Positions 9,197 to 17,855 of a stretch of DNA of 64,000 nucleotides are shown in pieces (positions within the stretch are counted from its first letter, which is position 1; each line of letters opens with the position of its first letter). Source of the DNA: Microbispora sp. ZYX-F-249. GTDB taxonomy: Bacteria; Actinomycetota; Actinomycetes; Streptosporangiales; Streptosporangiaceae. Under the pieces are notes generated by a model. That model did not search any database and had not been told where the DNA came from. It saw only the letters and a list, made by a program, of their open reading frames with translations. The stretch spans positions 1 to 64,000 of the forward strand of contig NZ_JBDJAW010000012.1 of NCBI RefSeq assembly GCF_039649665.1, written 5' to 3'. The position numbers and the translations under genes were made by a program.

Positions 9197-9883
9197 TCAT
9201 TGTGTCGTGTCGTCGAGCAGCCCGGCGTCGTGGACGAGCAGGGCGATCTGGACGCGGTTGTTGAGGCCGAGCTTGGCGAGGATGCTCGACACGTGTGTCT
9301 TGACGGTGGGGACGCTGAGATGCAGCGATGCGCCGATCTCGGCGTTCGGGCCGCCCCGGCCGACCGCCACCGCGACCTCCCGCTCCCGGTCGTTGAGCAG
9401 TGCCAGGCGCTCCGCGGCCCGGGCCCGCCGCCGGTCCTGACCGTCCTCGGCGACCCGGGCGATGAGCCGCCGGGTGACCGCCGGTGACAGGACCGGATGC
9501 CCGGCCGCCACCCGGCGGATGGCGTCGACGATCTCGGCCGGCGGGGTGTCCTTGAGCAGGAACCCGGCGGCGCCCGCGCGCAGGGCGCGCAGCACGTGCT
9601 CGTCGGCGTCGAAGGTGGTCAGCACGATCACCTCGGGCGCGCCGTCGCGGGCGCGCAGCGCCTCGGTGGCGGCCAGGCCGTCCATGACCGGCATCCGGAT
9701 GTCCATCAGCACCACGTGCGGCCGCGCCCGCCCGGCCATGGCCAGCGCCTCGGCGCCGTCCCCGGCCTGGGCGAGGACGCGGATGTCGGGAGCGCCGCCG
9801 AGCATCATCACCAGACCGGCCCGGACCAGGGGGTCGTCGTCGGCGATGAGCACACCGATCGGCGCGGCTTCCGGCGTGATCAT
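9197..9883 (-). CDS. NarL/LuxR family response regulator
   Basis: 228 residues. The receiver domain has acidic pocket IADDD, phospho-acceptor aspartate in VVLMDIRMP, and conserved T/K (LTTFDAD ... LLKDTPP). The C-terminal LuxR-type HTH carries LNDREREVAVAVGRGGPNAEIG and VPTVKTHVSSILAKL. The ATG at 9883 overlaps the TGA of the histidine kinase gene (ATGA), so the pair forms one two-component system. Targets are unknown. Confidence 0.92.
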   Translation of the reverse strand: MITPEAAPIGVLIADDDPLVRAGLVMMLGGAPDIRVLAQAGDGAEALAMAGRARPHVVLMDIRMPVMDGLAATEALRARDGAPEVIVLTTFDADEHVLRALRAGAAGFLLKDTPPAEIVDAIRRVAAGHPVLSPAVTRRLIARVAEDGQDRRRARAAERLALLNDREREVAVAVGRGGPNAEIGASLHLSVPTVKTHVSSILAKLGLNNRVQIALLVHDAGLLDDTTQ

Positions 9884-11091
9884 GTAGGCCACGGTAGCCA
9901 GGCCCGCACGCGCCAGCCACCCCGGCCCCCGTCGCCGTCGCGGCGCACGGGCCCGTGCTCCAGCCGTCCCCCTGCCAGGGTGACGCGCTCGGCCAGGCCG
10001 GCGAGGCCGTGGCCCCCGCCGGCGGCGTCCGGTGCGACGACGTCGGCGGCGGGGGCGGGGGCGGGGGCGTCGTTGACCACCTCGACCGTCAGGCCCTCGC
10101 CGGGCGCGCCGGTCAGCCGCAGGCGGACGGCGCCCCCCGGCGCGTGCTTGCGGGCGTTGGTCAGCGCCTCCTGCACGACGCGGTAGGCGGCGTGGCCCGT
10201 CCGGTCCGGGACCGACTCGCGCGCGCCGAGGTCGTCGCACAGCTCGACCCGCATGCCCGCCTGCCCCGATTCCGCGACGAGCCGCTCCAGGTCGGCGAGG
10301 GAGGGCGGGCCGGGCCGGGTCGGCGCGGACGGCTCGCCGGCCGGGGCGCGCAGCACGCCGATCACCTCGCGCAGGTCCTGCAGGGCCTGGTGGGCGCTCT
10401 CCCTGATCACCCGCGCGGCGCGGGCGACGTCGGCGGGGTCGGCGCCGGGGTTGAACTCCAGCGCCCCCGCGTGCACGCTCAGCAGCGACAGCCGATGGCC
10501 GAGCACGTCATGGATCTCCCGGGCGATGGCCTCGCGGACCTGGTGCTGCGCCTGCTCGGCCCGCAGCCTCGCCTCGGTCTCCAACCGGGCCACGCGGTCG
10601 CGCTGGGCCAGCACGAGGCGGCGCCGGTGGTGGACGAACAGCCCCCAGCCGACCGCAGCGCCCTGGAGGGCCAGGCCCAGCGTCAGCATCGCGAGCGGTG
10701 GTATGTCCGGATCGGGGCGCAGACGGGTGAAGACGGCCGCGGCGAGGAGGCTGAGCGCGAACACCGTCCCGGAGGTCCGCGGGCGGCGGTGCACCGCGAC
10801 GGAGAAGAGCGCGGCCAGCATCGGGCCCGCGATCATCTCGAAGACGGCCGACAGGGCGACGAGCGTCACCGCGAGCCCGACCGGCCACCTGCGGCGCAGC
10901 CACAGCGCCGCGCAGCCGAGCATGCTCACGAGCTGGTCGAGGGGGAACAGCCACGCCGGTGGCAGGGGCGTGGCGTGCAGACGCTCCACCGACGTGTAGA
11001 AGCCGAACGCGACGGCGAGCACGAACATCGCCGAGTCCACGAGCCAGTCGCGCCGGCTTCGCCGGTGCCGGGGGGCGGCGGAGGGATCCAT
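9880..11091 (-). CDS. Two-component sensor histidine kinase (HisKA_3 type)
   Basis: 403 residues. The N-terminal half has several predicted membrane helices (DWLVDSAMFVLAVAFGFYTS; LVSMLGCAALWLRRRW and following hydrophobic runs). A coiled linker precedes the dimerisation box REIHDVLGHRLSLLS with the phospho-accepting histidine. The HATPase domain has the N-box VVQEALTNARKHAPGG and glycine-rich GGGHGLAGLAERV. ATG 11091 is chosen; reading further upstream in frame enters sequence with no homology. It is paired with the response regulator at 9197 and divergent from the small membrane protein at 11273. Confidence 0.9.
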   Translation of the reverse strand: MDPSAAPRHRRSRRDWLVDSAMFVLAVAFGFYTSVERLHATPLPPAWLFPLDQLVSMLGCAALWLRRRWPVGLAVTLVALSAVFEMIAGPMLAALFSVAVHRRPRTSGTVFALSLLAAAVFTRLRPDPDIPPLAMLTLGLALQGAAVGWGLFVHHRRRLVLAQRDRVARLETEARLRAEQAQHQVREAIAREIHDVLGHRLSLLSVHAGALEFNPGADPADVARAARVIRESAHQALQDLREVIGVLRAPAGEPSAPTRPGPPSLADLERLVAESGQAGMRVELCDDLGARESVPDRTGHAAYRVVQEALTNARKHAPGGAVRLRLTGAPGEGLTVEVVNDAPAPAPAADVVAPDAAGGGHGLAGLAERVTLAGGRLEHGPVRRDGDGGRGGWRVRAWLPWPT

Positions 11092-11272
11092 AACCCCCGC
11101 AGCGTACGACCCGGCGGAGGGCGTCCTCACGGCCGTGCGGCGAAGACCATACCGAAGTCGGGCGGCATCCGACTTCGGACGGCTCACATGGCGCACGCCG
11201 CAGACCTTCGCCGGACGGGAGCATGCCGACACCCGATCCCCCCGGGGTCCGCCGGTCCCTAGCGTCGTGGCC

Positions 11273-11506
11273 ATGCGCAACGTCATCCGACTCGCCGGGG
11301 CGTTCCTGGTCGCCGCGGGCATCAGCGGAATCATCGACCACCTGGCCGTGCAGCCGTTCTGGGGCGCGATACTCAACGTCTTCAACCGCCAGGTCATCCC
11401 GCGCCTGGACTTCCTGACCGGCTATGAGATCTACGCCAACCTGTTCGTCGCGGTCGTCGGCGCCGTCGTGCTCGCCGCCGCCCGGACGCCCGAGGACGGA
11501 GCCTGA
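11273..11506 (+). CDS. Small membrane protein of unknown function
   Basis: 77 residues starting MRNVIRLAGAFLVAAG. There are two hydrophobic segments: residues about 5-25 (LAGAFLVAAGISGIIDHLAV) and about 53-70 (IYANLFVAVVGAVVLAAA). I do not recognise a family. It is divergent from the histidine kinase at 11091 with 181 bases between, so it could be a target or an accessory of that two-component system; this is inference. No strong ribosome site is visible before 11273, and an in-frame GTG at 11264 is possible. Confidence 0.6.
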   Translation: MRNVIRLAGAFLVAAGISGIIDHLAVQPFWGAILNVFNRQVIPRLDFLTGYEIYANLFVAVVGAVVLAAARTPEDGA

Positions 11507-11562
11507 TCCGCGGCGTCTCGCCATGGCGGCCGGGCTCGGGGGCGCGGCGTGACAGAGCGCGG

Positions 11563-12531
11563 TCATCCCTCCCCGCGGACGACCTCGCCGGGGTCCTTGT
11601 CGTCGCGCAGGCCCCGCCAGGAGGGATGGCGCAGCCGTCCCTCGCCGGTCCACTCGGCGAACTGCACCTCGCCGACCAGCACCGGGTCCACCCACCGGCC
11701 GCCCCTGGCCTCCTCACGGGTGATCCCCTCGAACGGGGGCGTGTCCCGCCGCAGCGGGGCCAGGCGCTCGCCGAGCCGCCGCAGCGCCTCGTCGGTGAAC
11801 CCGGTGCCGACGCTCCCGGCGTACCGCAGGCGCCCGCCGTCGTCGTTCACGCCCACGAGCAGCGAGCCGACGGTGTTCGCGCGGCGGCCCTCGCCGGCCC
11901 GCCAGCCGCCGACGACGACCTCCTGCGTACGGACGTTCTTGACCTTGACCCAGTCCGGGGAGCGGCGGCCGGGGCGGTAGGGGGAGGCGAGGCGCTTGGC
12001 CACCACGCCCTCCAGCCCCATCCGCCGGGAGTCGGCCAGCGCGTGCTCGCCTCCGTCGGTGTAGTGGGGCGGGACGGCCCAGTGGCGCCCGGCGTGGACG
12101 AGGTCCTCAAGGCGGCGGCGCCGCTCGGCGTAGGGCACCGCGATCACGGTGGCGGCGCCGACGTGCAGCACGTCGAACAGCAGGTACGTCACGGGCGTGG
12201 TGACCACGAGCTGCCTGATCTTCAGCGGGTTGCGCTGGTGCATGCGCGGCTGCAGCGCCCCGAAGGACGGCCTGCCCCGCTCGTCGAAGGCGACGATCTC
12301 CCCGTCGAGCACCGCCGCGTGACCGCCCGTGGCATCGGCGAGACCGGCGAGTTCGGGGTAGGCGGCGGTGATGTCCCTGCCGTTGCGGGAGATCAGCCGC
12401 AGCGTGCCGTCCTCGACGTATCCGAGGGCGCGGACCCCGTCCCACTTCATCTCGTGCGCGTAGTCGCCCTCGGGCTCGGGCAGCCGCCCGAGCTGAGCCA
12501 TCATCGGCGCGTACGCCGGAAGGCCGGCCAT
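11563..12531 (-). CDS. ATP-dependent DNA ligase, LigD/LigC type
   Basis: 322 residues, the size of a stand-alone ligase unit. The adenylation motif KWDG has Lys29 as the expected AMP-accepting residue; downstream are RNGRDIT, the DGEIV motif, LEGVVAKR and WVKVKN (motifs III-V), then the OB-fold domain with GSVGTGF. It matches the ligase domain of bacterial non-homologous end joining enzymes. No Ku, polymerase or nuclease domain gene is in the window, so it acts alone here or with partners elsewhere. ATG 12531 is chosen; sequence upstream in frame is non-homologous. Confidence 0.9.
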   Translation of the reverse strand: MAGLPAYAPMMAQLGRLPEPEGDYAHEMKWDGVRALGYVEDGTLRLISRNGRDITAAYPELAGLADATGGHAAVLDGEIVAFDERGRPSFGALQPRMHQRNPLKIRQLVVTTPVTYLLFDVLHVGAATVIAVPYAERRRRLEDLVHAGRHWAVPPHYTDGGEHALADSRRMGLEGVVAKRLASPYRPGRRSPDWVKVKNVRTQEVVVGGWRAGEGRRANTVGSLLVGVNDDGGRLRYAGSVGTGFTDEALRRLGERLAPLRRDTPPFEGITREEARGGRWVDPVLVGEVQFAEWTGEGRLRHPSWRGLRDDKDPGEVVRGEG

Positions 12532-12664
12532 GCCCTGCTGGTACCCCGGCCTGTCCCGTAGTACCCCCTGACCTGCGACGACGTGCCGCCATCCTCCGAA
12601 CGGAGGATGCCGGGCGACGTGTCGGGTGATGCCGCGCGAGCGGCGCCGCCGGGAACCTCGAAGC

Positions 12665-13378
12665 ATGGAAGCCATCGAGGTGACAGACCTCCGCAAGACG
12701 TACGGGGGCACCCACGCCGTGGACGGGGTGACGTTCGCGGTCCGGGCCGGTGAGACGTTCGGGATCGTCGGCCACAACGGCGCCGGCAAGACGACGACCG
12801 TGGAGTGCCTGATCGGGCTCAGGCGAGCCGACGCGGGCACCGTCCGCGTGCTCGGCGAGGATCCGGCACGCAGGCGGCGGGCCCTGGCCCAGCGCCTGGG
12901 CGTGCAGCTGCAGGACAGCTCGCTGCCCGAGCGGATGAAGGTGGCCGAGGCGCTGCGCATGTTCGGCTCCCTCTACCGCGACGCGGCCGACTGGCGGCGG
13001 GTAATGGACCGCTGGAGCCTGCGGCCGCTGGCGAGGAAGGCGTTCGGCGACCTGTCGGGCGGGCAGAAGCAGCGGCTGATGCTCGCGCTCGCCATGGTCG
13101 GCGACCCCGAGGTGGTCGTGCTCGACGAGCTGACCACGGGCCTGGACCCGATCGCGCGCCGGGAGACCTGGCGGCTGATCGGCGACCTGAGGACGGCGGG
13201 CACCACCGTGGTGCTGGTCAGCCACTACTTCGACGAGATCGAGGCGCTCTGCGACAGGGTCGCCGTCTTCGCCCGCGGCCGCGTGGAGGCGACGGGCACC
13301 CCGGCCGAGCTCATCGCCCGGACCGGTACGGCCTCACTGGAAGAGGCCTACATGGCCCTGGAAGGAGCGGATCGATGA
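12665..13378 (+). CDS. ABC transporter ATP-binding protein
   Basis: 237 residues. Walker A GHNGAGKT at residues 36-43, signature LSGGQKQR, Walker B VVVLDE and D-loop TGLDP. This is the DrrA/YadG-like export ATPase family. Its stop overlaps the permease start (ATGA at 13375). It is the first gene of a four-gene operon (ATPase, permease, histidine kinase, response regulator), a layout typical of self-regulated drug, peptide or lipid exporters. ATG 12665 gives the canonical start of the family; an upstream in-frame ATG at 12626 is less likely. Confidence 0.9.
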   Translation: MEAIEVTDLRKTYGGTHAVDGVTFAVRAGETFGIVGHNGAGKTTTVECLIGLRRADAGTVRVLGEDPARRRRALAQRLGVQLQDSSLPERMKVAEALRMFGSLYRDAADWRRVMDRWSLRPLARKAFGDLSGGQKQRLMLALAMVGDPEVVVLDELTTGLDPIARRETWRLIGDLRTAGTTVVLVSHYFDEIEALCDRVAVFARGRVEATGTPAELIARTGTASLEEAYMALEGADR

Positions 13379-14064
13379 AGGCGTTCACGGCTCTGACGGC
13401 CGCCGAGCTCAGGCTGCTGTCGCGCGACCCCGCCTCGCTGTTCTTCATGGTGGCCTTCCCCCTCATGCTGCTGGTGCTCAAACGCGGCGACAGCGGCGCG
13501 GTCCCCGGCTACCTCGCGATGATCGCCGCCATCGGCGGCATGGGGGCGCTGCCGGGCCTGCTGGCCTCCTACCGCGAGCGCAAGGTGCTCAAGCGGCTGG
13601 CCACCACGCCGATCTCTCCCGTCCTGCTGCTCGGCGCCCAGCTGGTGGCACAGGTCGCCGCGGCCCTGGCGGGCTCCGTGCTGCTCGTGGCCGTGACGAT
13701 CACGGTGTTCGGCGCGCAGGCCCCCGCCGACGTCCTCATGCTGGCCGCGGCCTTCCTGCTCTGCTCGGTGATGGTCTGCGCGCTGGGCTTCGTGATCGCC
13801 GCCGTCGTGCGCAACACCAGGGGCGCGAGCCTGATCGGCATGCTGGTCATGTTCCCCATGATCTTCCTGTCCGGCGCGGCCGTGCCCAGGAAGGCCCTGC
13901 CCGGCTCGCTGCGTCAGATCGGCGATTTCCTGCCCCTGACCCCGGCCGTGGACGCCCTGGGGGACGCCTGGTCCGGCACCGCCGCGATCTTCCCCCTGCT
14001 GGTCCTGGCGGGGATAATCGTGGCGGCCACGGCCGCCGGCGCCGCGCTGTTCCGATGGGAGTGA
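13375..14064 (+). CDS. ABC-2 type transporter permease
   Basis: 229 residues with about six hydrophobic segments: LFFMVAFPLMLLVL, YLAMIAAIGGMGALPGLLA, AALAGSVLLVAVTITVF, VLMLAAAFLLCSVMVCALGF, LIGMLVMFPMIFLSGA and IFPLLVLAGIIVAATAAGA. It carries the ABC-2 pattern of short-loop helices with an FLSGAAVP turn. It pairs with the ATPase at 12665 to form an exporter. Substrate unknown. The sensor kinase begins 5 bases after its stop. Confidence 0.88.
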   Translation: MKAFTALTAAELRLLSRDPASLFFMVAFPLMLLVLKRGDSGAVPGYLAMIAAIGGMGALPGLLASYRERKVLKRLATTPISPVLLLGAQLVAQVAAALAGSVLLVAVTITVFGAQAPADVLMLAAAFLLCSVMVCALGFVIAAVVRNTRGASLIGMLVMFPMIFLSGAAVPRKALPGSLRQIGDFLPLTPAVDALGDAWSGTAAIFPLLVLAGIIVAATAAGAALFRWE

Positions 14065-14068
14065 GGAC

Positions 14069-15154
14069 GTGAACGTCTGGGAGGCGCGCTGGCTGCGCGC
14101 CTTCCACATGCTGTACTACGCCTGCCTGGCACTCGGGCTGGTCCTCGCGTCCGGGGAAGGCGCCGGCCCCGGCCCGCTGACACTGGCGATCGTCGCGCTC
14201 ATGGCCGGCTGGCACGGCTTCTTCGTGGCGAGGCGGCCGCGTCTGCTCGGGCGGGCGAATCCGATGGCGTTCCACCTGGCGGTCGTCTGCGCGCTCTACA
14301 TCGTGCTGGTGATGCGGGACCGGTCCTTCGACGTGGTCGTCTTCGGGCTCATGCCCCAGCCGTACCTGATGCTGGCGAGCCCCTGGTCGTACGTGGGGGC
14401 GGTGGCGACGGTCCTCAGCACGTTCGCCGCCAGGGGCTATCTCGACGAGCCCGGCGTCTTGTGGCGGCTCGTCGGCAGTTCCGGCCTCGTCGTGGCGATC
14501 GGGCTGTTCGTCGACTACGTGTCCCGGCAGAGCGCCCAGAACCGCACGGTCGGCGTGCTGGAGGAGCGGGCGAGACTGGCCAGGGAGATCCACGACACCC
14601 TCGCCCAGGGGCTGAGCGGCATCGTCACCCAACTGGAGGCGGCCGAGCAGGCGATGCCCGACCTCAGCGCCGTGCGGAAGAGGATCGCGCTGGCCAAGGA
14701 GCTGGCGCGCGACAACCTGCAGGAGGCGCGGCGCTCGGTCGACGCGCTGCGGCCGGGCCCCCTGGCCGGCGCGGGTCCCGAGGCGGCGCTCGCGGAGGTG
14801 GCCGCGCGGTGGTCGCGGACGTCGGGGGTGGCGGCGGCCGTGGCGGTGGAGGGGACGCCCCGGCCGCTGCCCGGCGAGGTGCAGACGACGCTGCTGCGGG
14901 CGGCGCAGGAAGGGCTGGCGAACGCGGCCAGGCACGCCCGGGCGGGCAGGGTCGCGATCACGCTGACCTACATGGACGACGAGGTGACGCTGGACGTGTT
15001 CGACGACGGGGTGGGTTTCGATCCGGACGCGCCCGGCGCGGGGTACGGGCTGGCGGCCATGCGGGAGCGGGCCGTCGGAGTCGGGGGAACGCTGACCGTG
15101 GAGTCCGCACCGGGAGAGGGGACGGCGCTGTGCCTGCGGATCCCCTCAAACTGA
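14069..15154 (+). CDS. Two-component sensor histidine kinase
   Basis: 361 residues, GTG start after GAGGAC. The N-terminal membrane domain has about five helices. The HisKA_3 box REIHDTLAQGLSGIVTQ carries the phospho-histidine. The HATPase_c domain has AAQEGLANAARHARAG and DDGVGFDPDAPGAGYGLAAM. It is encoded directly after the ABC exporter and overlaps the response regulator gene. This arrangement (exporter + kinase + regulator) suggests it senses the exported compound or membrane state; that is inference. Confidence 0.92.
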   Translation: MNVWEARWLRAFHMLYYACLALGLVLASGEGAGPGPLTLAIVALMAGWHGFFVARRPRLLGRANPMAFHLAVVCALYIVLVMRDRSFDVVVFGLMPQPYLMLASPWSYVGAVATVLSTFAARGYLDEPGVLWRLVGSSGLVVAIGLFVDYVSRQSAQNRTVGVLEERARLAREIHDTLAQGLSGIVTQLEAAEQAMPDLSAVRKRIALAKELARDNLQEARRSVDALRPGPLAGAGPEAALAEVAARWSRTSGVAAAVAVEGTPRPLPGEVQTTLLRAAQEGLANAARHARAGRVAITLTYMDDEVTLDVFDDGVGFDPDAPGAGYGLAAMRERAVGVGGTLTVESAPGEGTALCLRIPSN

Positions 15155-15750
15155 TGATCGTCGATGACCATCCGGTGGTCCGCGACGGGCTGCGCGGGAT
15201 GTTCGACCACGTGGCGGACATCGAGGTGGTGGCGGAGGCGTCCGACGGGTTCGAGGCGCTGGCCATGGCCAGGCGGGCGCGGCCGCACGTGGTGCTGATG
15301 GATCTGCGCATGCCCGGCCTGGACGGCGTCGGGGCGATCGAGCGGCTCCGGGCGGACCATCCGGAGATCAGGGTGGTCGTGCTGACCACCTACGACACGG
15401 ACGCCGACGTGGCCCGGGCCATGGCCGCCGGGGTGGCGGGCTACCTGCTGAAGGACGCGCCGCGTGAGGAACTGCACCGGGCGGTGCGCACGGCCGCCGC
15501 GGGCGGAGCCGTCCTGGCCCCGTCGGTCGCCTCCGCGCTGATGAGCAGGCCCGCGGCGCAGGAGCCGAGCCCGCGCGAGCTGGAGGTGCTGCGCCTGGTG
15601 GCGCGGGGCTCGGCGAACAAGGAGATCGCCAGGGCGCTGCTGATCAGCGAGACGACGGTGAAGACCCATCTCAAGCACGTCTTCGCCAAGCTCGGCGTCG
15701 ACAGCAGGGCGGCCGCCGTCGTCGTGGCCATGGAGCGCGGGCTCATCTAG
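15130..15750 (+). CDS. NarL/LuxR family response regulator
   Basis: 206 residues from GTG 15130, 25 bases inside the kinase gene, chosen because GAGAGGGG lies just upstream; the alternative ATG 15154 (TGATG junction, 198 residues) has no ribosome site. The receiver has IVDDHPVVRDGL, the aspartate in VVLMDLRMPG, and T/K at LTTYDTDAD/LLKDAP. The LuxR HTH has PSPRELEVLRLVARGSANKEI and TVKTHLKHVFAKLGV. Partner of the kinase at 14069. Confidence 0.92.
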   Translation: MPADPLKLMIVDDHPVVRDGLRGMFDHVADIEVVAEASDGFEALAMARRARPHVVLMDLRMPGLDGVGAIERLRADHPEIRVVVLTTYDTDADVARAMAAGVAGYLLKDAPREELHRAVRTAAAGGAVLAPSVASALMSRPAAQEPSPRELEVLRLVARGSANKEIARALLISETTVKTHLKHVFAKLGVDSRAAAVVVAMERGLI

Positions 15751-15772
15751 GACCCGAGCCGGAACCGGAGGA

Positions 15773-16696
15773 TCAGCCGTCGCGCGCCCACGGCCGCAGC
15801 TTCTCCGGGTTGCGGACCGCCCAGATCCGGGTGACGCGGCCGTCGGCGACGTCGAACGAGGCCACGGCGATGACCGCGCCGGCACTGCGGGCCACCAGGC
15901 CCGGCAGGCCGTTGACCGGCCGCTCCAGGAGTTCGAGCCCCGGCGCCTTGCCGGCGATGGCGACCATGTACTGGGCGATGCGCGCGGCGCCTTCGATCGG
16001 GCGCAGGGCGGTGCCGGCCATGCCGCCGCCGTCCGCGGTCATCACGGCGGCCGGGTCGAGGAGCTCGACGAGCGCGGCGATGTCCTTCGTCTCCCATGCC
16101 TGTTTGACGTGCCGCACCACGCCGGCCTGCCCGGCCGCCATGACGGGAACGCGCGCGGCGGCCACCCGCCGCCGGGCGGAGGCCGCCAGTTGCTTGCAGG
16201 CCGCGGGGGTCCGGCCGAGGACGCCGGCGATCTCGGCGAAGGGGTAGCGGAAGACGTCGTGCAGGACGAACGCCACCCGCTCGGCGGGCGTCATCGACTC
16301 CAGGACGACGAGGAAGGCCATGGTCACCGATTCGTCCATGACCACCTGGTCGGCGGGGTCGGCCCCGTGGCCGCGGTCCCGTACGGCGAGCCCGTGGAGC
16401 GAGGCGGGCAGCGGCTCGGGGAGCGGCTCGGGGAGCCACGCGCCGACATAGCGTTCACGCCGGGCCCGTGCCGAGCCGAGCAGGTCCAGGCAGACGCGCC
16501 CGGTCACCGTCGTCAGCCAGGCGCCGGGGGACACGATCTCCTCCCGCCGGTTTCGCGGCAGCGCGTACCAGCGCGCGTAGGCCTCCTGCACGGCGTCCTC
16601 GGCCTCGGCCAGCGAACCGAGCAACCGGTAGGCGACGTTGATCAGTTGCCGCCGCTCACCGGCCACCTCGTCGGTCCTCGTCCCCGCCATCCCCAT
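15773..16696 (-). CDS. ECF41-type RNA polymerase sigma factor with C-terminal SnoaL-like domain
   Basis: 307 residues. Sigma region 2 (NVAYRLLGSLAEAEDAVQEAYARWY) and region 4 (MTPAERVAFVLHDVFRYPFAEIAGVLGRTPAACKQL) are followed by an approximately 100-residue extension with the ECF41 hallmarks DGGG (VMTADGGGMAG) and NPEKL near the C-terminus (IWAVRNPEKLRPW). In this family the extension modulates sigma activity in place of an anti-sigma factor. The neighbours are not the carboxymuconolactone-decarboxylase-like or oxidoreductase genes usual for ECF41; the divergent gene is a small membrane protein. Confidence 0.9.
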   Translation of the reverse strand: MGMAGTRTDEVAGERRQLINVAYRLLGSLAEAEDAVQEAYARWYALPRNRREEIVSPGAWLTTVTGRVCLDLLGSARARRERYVGAWLPEPLPEPLPASLHGLAVRDRGHGADPADQVVMDESVTMAFLVVLESMTPAERVAFVLHDVFRYPFAEIAGVLGRTPAACKQLAASARRRVAAARVPVMAAGQAGVVRHVKQAWETKDIAALVELLDPAAVMTADGGGMAGTALRPIEGAARIAQYMVAIAGKAPGLELLERPVNGLPGLVARSAGAVIAVASFDVADGRVTRIWAVRNPEKLRPWARDG

Positions 16697-16798
16697 GATC
16701 CCGGCGGCCCCCTCGCCTTACCTTTCGCGGGCCCGCGTCGTCGGGCTGGTGAGACCTTATCGATCTACTGCCCCCGGGGCGGAACAGGGGACCGTGAC

Positions 16799-17179
16799 AT
16801 GGCCACCCAGACGGCGACGGCACAGCGCACCTTCTCGTTTCTGCGGATCGCGATCATCCTGCAGACCCTGACCATCTTCCTTCAAGCGGTCTCCGCGGGA
16901 CTGCTGCTGACCGCGTCCTACGGAGAGACGCTGCACAGCATCGGAGCCCGCGTGATGTACGGGGCGTCGATGCTGTACCTGCTCGCGGCGGTGCTGGCGT
17001 GGAAGCCGGGCGGCGGCTCGCCCCGGCCGATCTGGCACGCGTCCGGGTTCCTCGTGCTCGCCTCCGTGCAGGTCGTCCTCGGCATCGCGCACGTGCCGCC
17101 GGCCCATCTCCCCCTGGGCGTCCTGATGTTCGGGCTGAGCGTGCTGGCGCTGGCGCGGCCCCGTCGCCCGCTCGTCTAG
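16799..17179 (+). CDS. Small four-helix membrane protein
   Basis: 126 residues beginning MATQTATAQRTFSFLR. Four hydrophobic segments: IAIILQTLTIFLQAVSAGLL, MYGASMLYLLAAVLAW, ASGFLVLASVQVVLGIAHV and LPLGVLMFGLSVLALA. I recognise no named family. It is divergent from the ECF41 sigma gene (102 bases between starts) and convergent with the PIN-domain gene, whose end overlaps it by 4 bases. It may be a target of the sigma factor; no ECF41 promoter motif is evident. Confidence 0.65.
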   Translation: MATQTATAQRTFSFLRIAIILQTLTIFLQAVSAGLLLTASYGETLHSIGARVMYGASMLYLLAAVLAWKPGGGSPRPIWHASGFLVLASVQVVLGIAHVPPAHLPLGVLMFGLSVLALARPRRPLV

Positions 17180-17625
17180 GGGAGGATCTCCAGGCGGATG
17201 TCGAGTCCCTCGTACAGGTAGGGGGTCGCCGTGATGATGCGCCAGCCGCGGCGGGTGGCGTGGACCGCGGCGTGGGCGGCCACCAGCACGTCGGGCAGGT
17301 GCGCGTCGGCGACGGCCGGCCGGTGGCGCCGCAGGCTCGCCATGATCGCCTGCGCGTACGGGCCGCCTTCGACGGCGTCGTCGGGGGAGAGCGCGCCGGT
17401 GACCACCATCGACATGCGCAGGAAGCGTTCGAGCCGGGGCTGGACGGGGCCGAGCGACAGCACCTGGACGGCGAGCGCGGGGACGAGGAGGGTGACGCCG
17501 TGGGCCGAGGACTGCCGCACGACGGCCCTGCCGTACATGCTCTTGCCCTCGATCAGGTGGACGACGGCGTCGAGGTCCAGCACGTGGCCGGACAGGACGC
17601 CGGCCGGTGGGACGGGGTCGGTCAC
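17176..17625 (-). CDS. PIN-domain protein, probable type II toxin (VapC-like)
   Basis: 149 residues, GTG start overlapping the antitoxin stop (GTGA at 17622-17625). Acidic positions fit a PIN RNase fold: HVLDLDAVVHLIEG at the N-terminus, SPDDAVEGGPYAQA in the middle and VADAHLPDVLVAAHA near residue 115. The C-terminal GWRIITATPYLY replaces the usual V-x-T-x-D. It is an atypical VapC; RNase activity is inferred from gene context with an RHH-like antitoxin. Confidence 0.7.
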   Translation of the reverse strand: MTDPVPPAGVLSGHVLDLDAVVHLIEGKSMYGRAVVRQSSAHGVTLLVPALAVQVLSLGPVQPRLERFLRMSMVVTGALSPDDAVEGGPYAQAIMASLRRHRPAVADAHLPDVLVAAHAAVHATRRGWRIITATPYLYEGLDIRLEILP

Positions 17626-17855
17626 GCGGCGTCCGCCTTGGCGCCGCCCGTCATCAGCCGCGCCGCGCGGGCGCTGTCGTCATCGGTGATCCCGTCCTGC
17701 CAGCCCGGCCCCCATAAATCGGCCATGATGGCCAGGTCGCCCTGGATGCGCCGCCGCTCCCGCAGCGCCGCGGCGATGTAGGCCGAGGCGTTGCCGGACG
17801 CCTGCGCCTCGTCGGCCAGCTCGTCCGGCAAGGAGATAGTAATCTTCTTGGTCAT
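17622..17855 (-). CDS. Ribbon-helix-helix-like antitoxin
   Basis: 77 residues. The N-terminus KKITISLPDELADEAQ is a CopG/Arc-type ribbon-helix-helix strand and helix; the acidic C-terminal tail (ITDDDSARAARL) is the likely toxin-binding part. Its ATG at 17855 overlaps the stop of the SGNH hydrolase (ATGA), and its stop overlaps the toxin start. Autorepression of the pair would be expected for this family, but the usual upstream operator position is inside the hydrolase gene. Confidence 0.75.
   Translation of the reverse strand: MTKKITISLPDELADEAQASGNASAYIAAALRERRRIQGDLAIMADLWGPGWQDGITDDDSARAARLMTGGAKADAA

Noticed and set aside
11563..12531. Complete NHEJ system
   Set aside because: Only the ligase unit is present; there is no Ku, polymerase or nuclease gene in the window.
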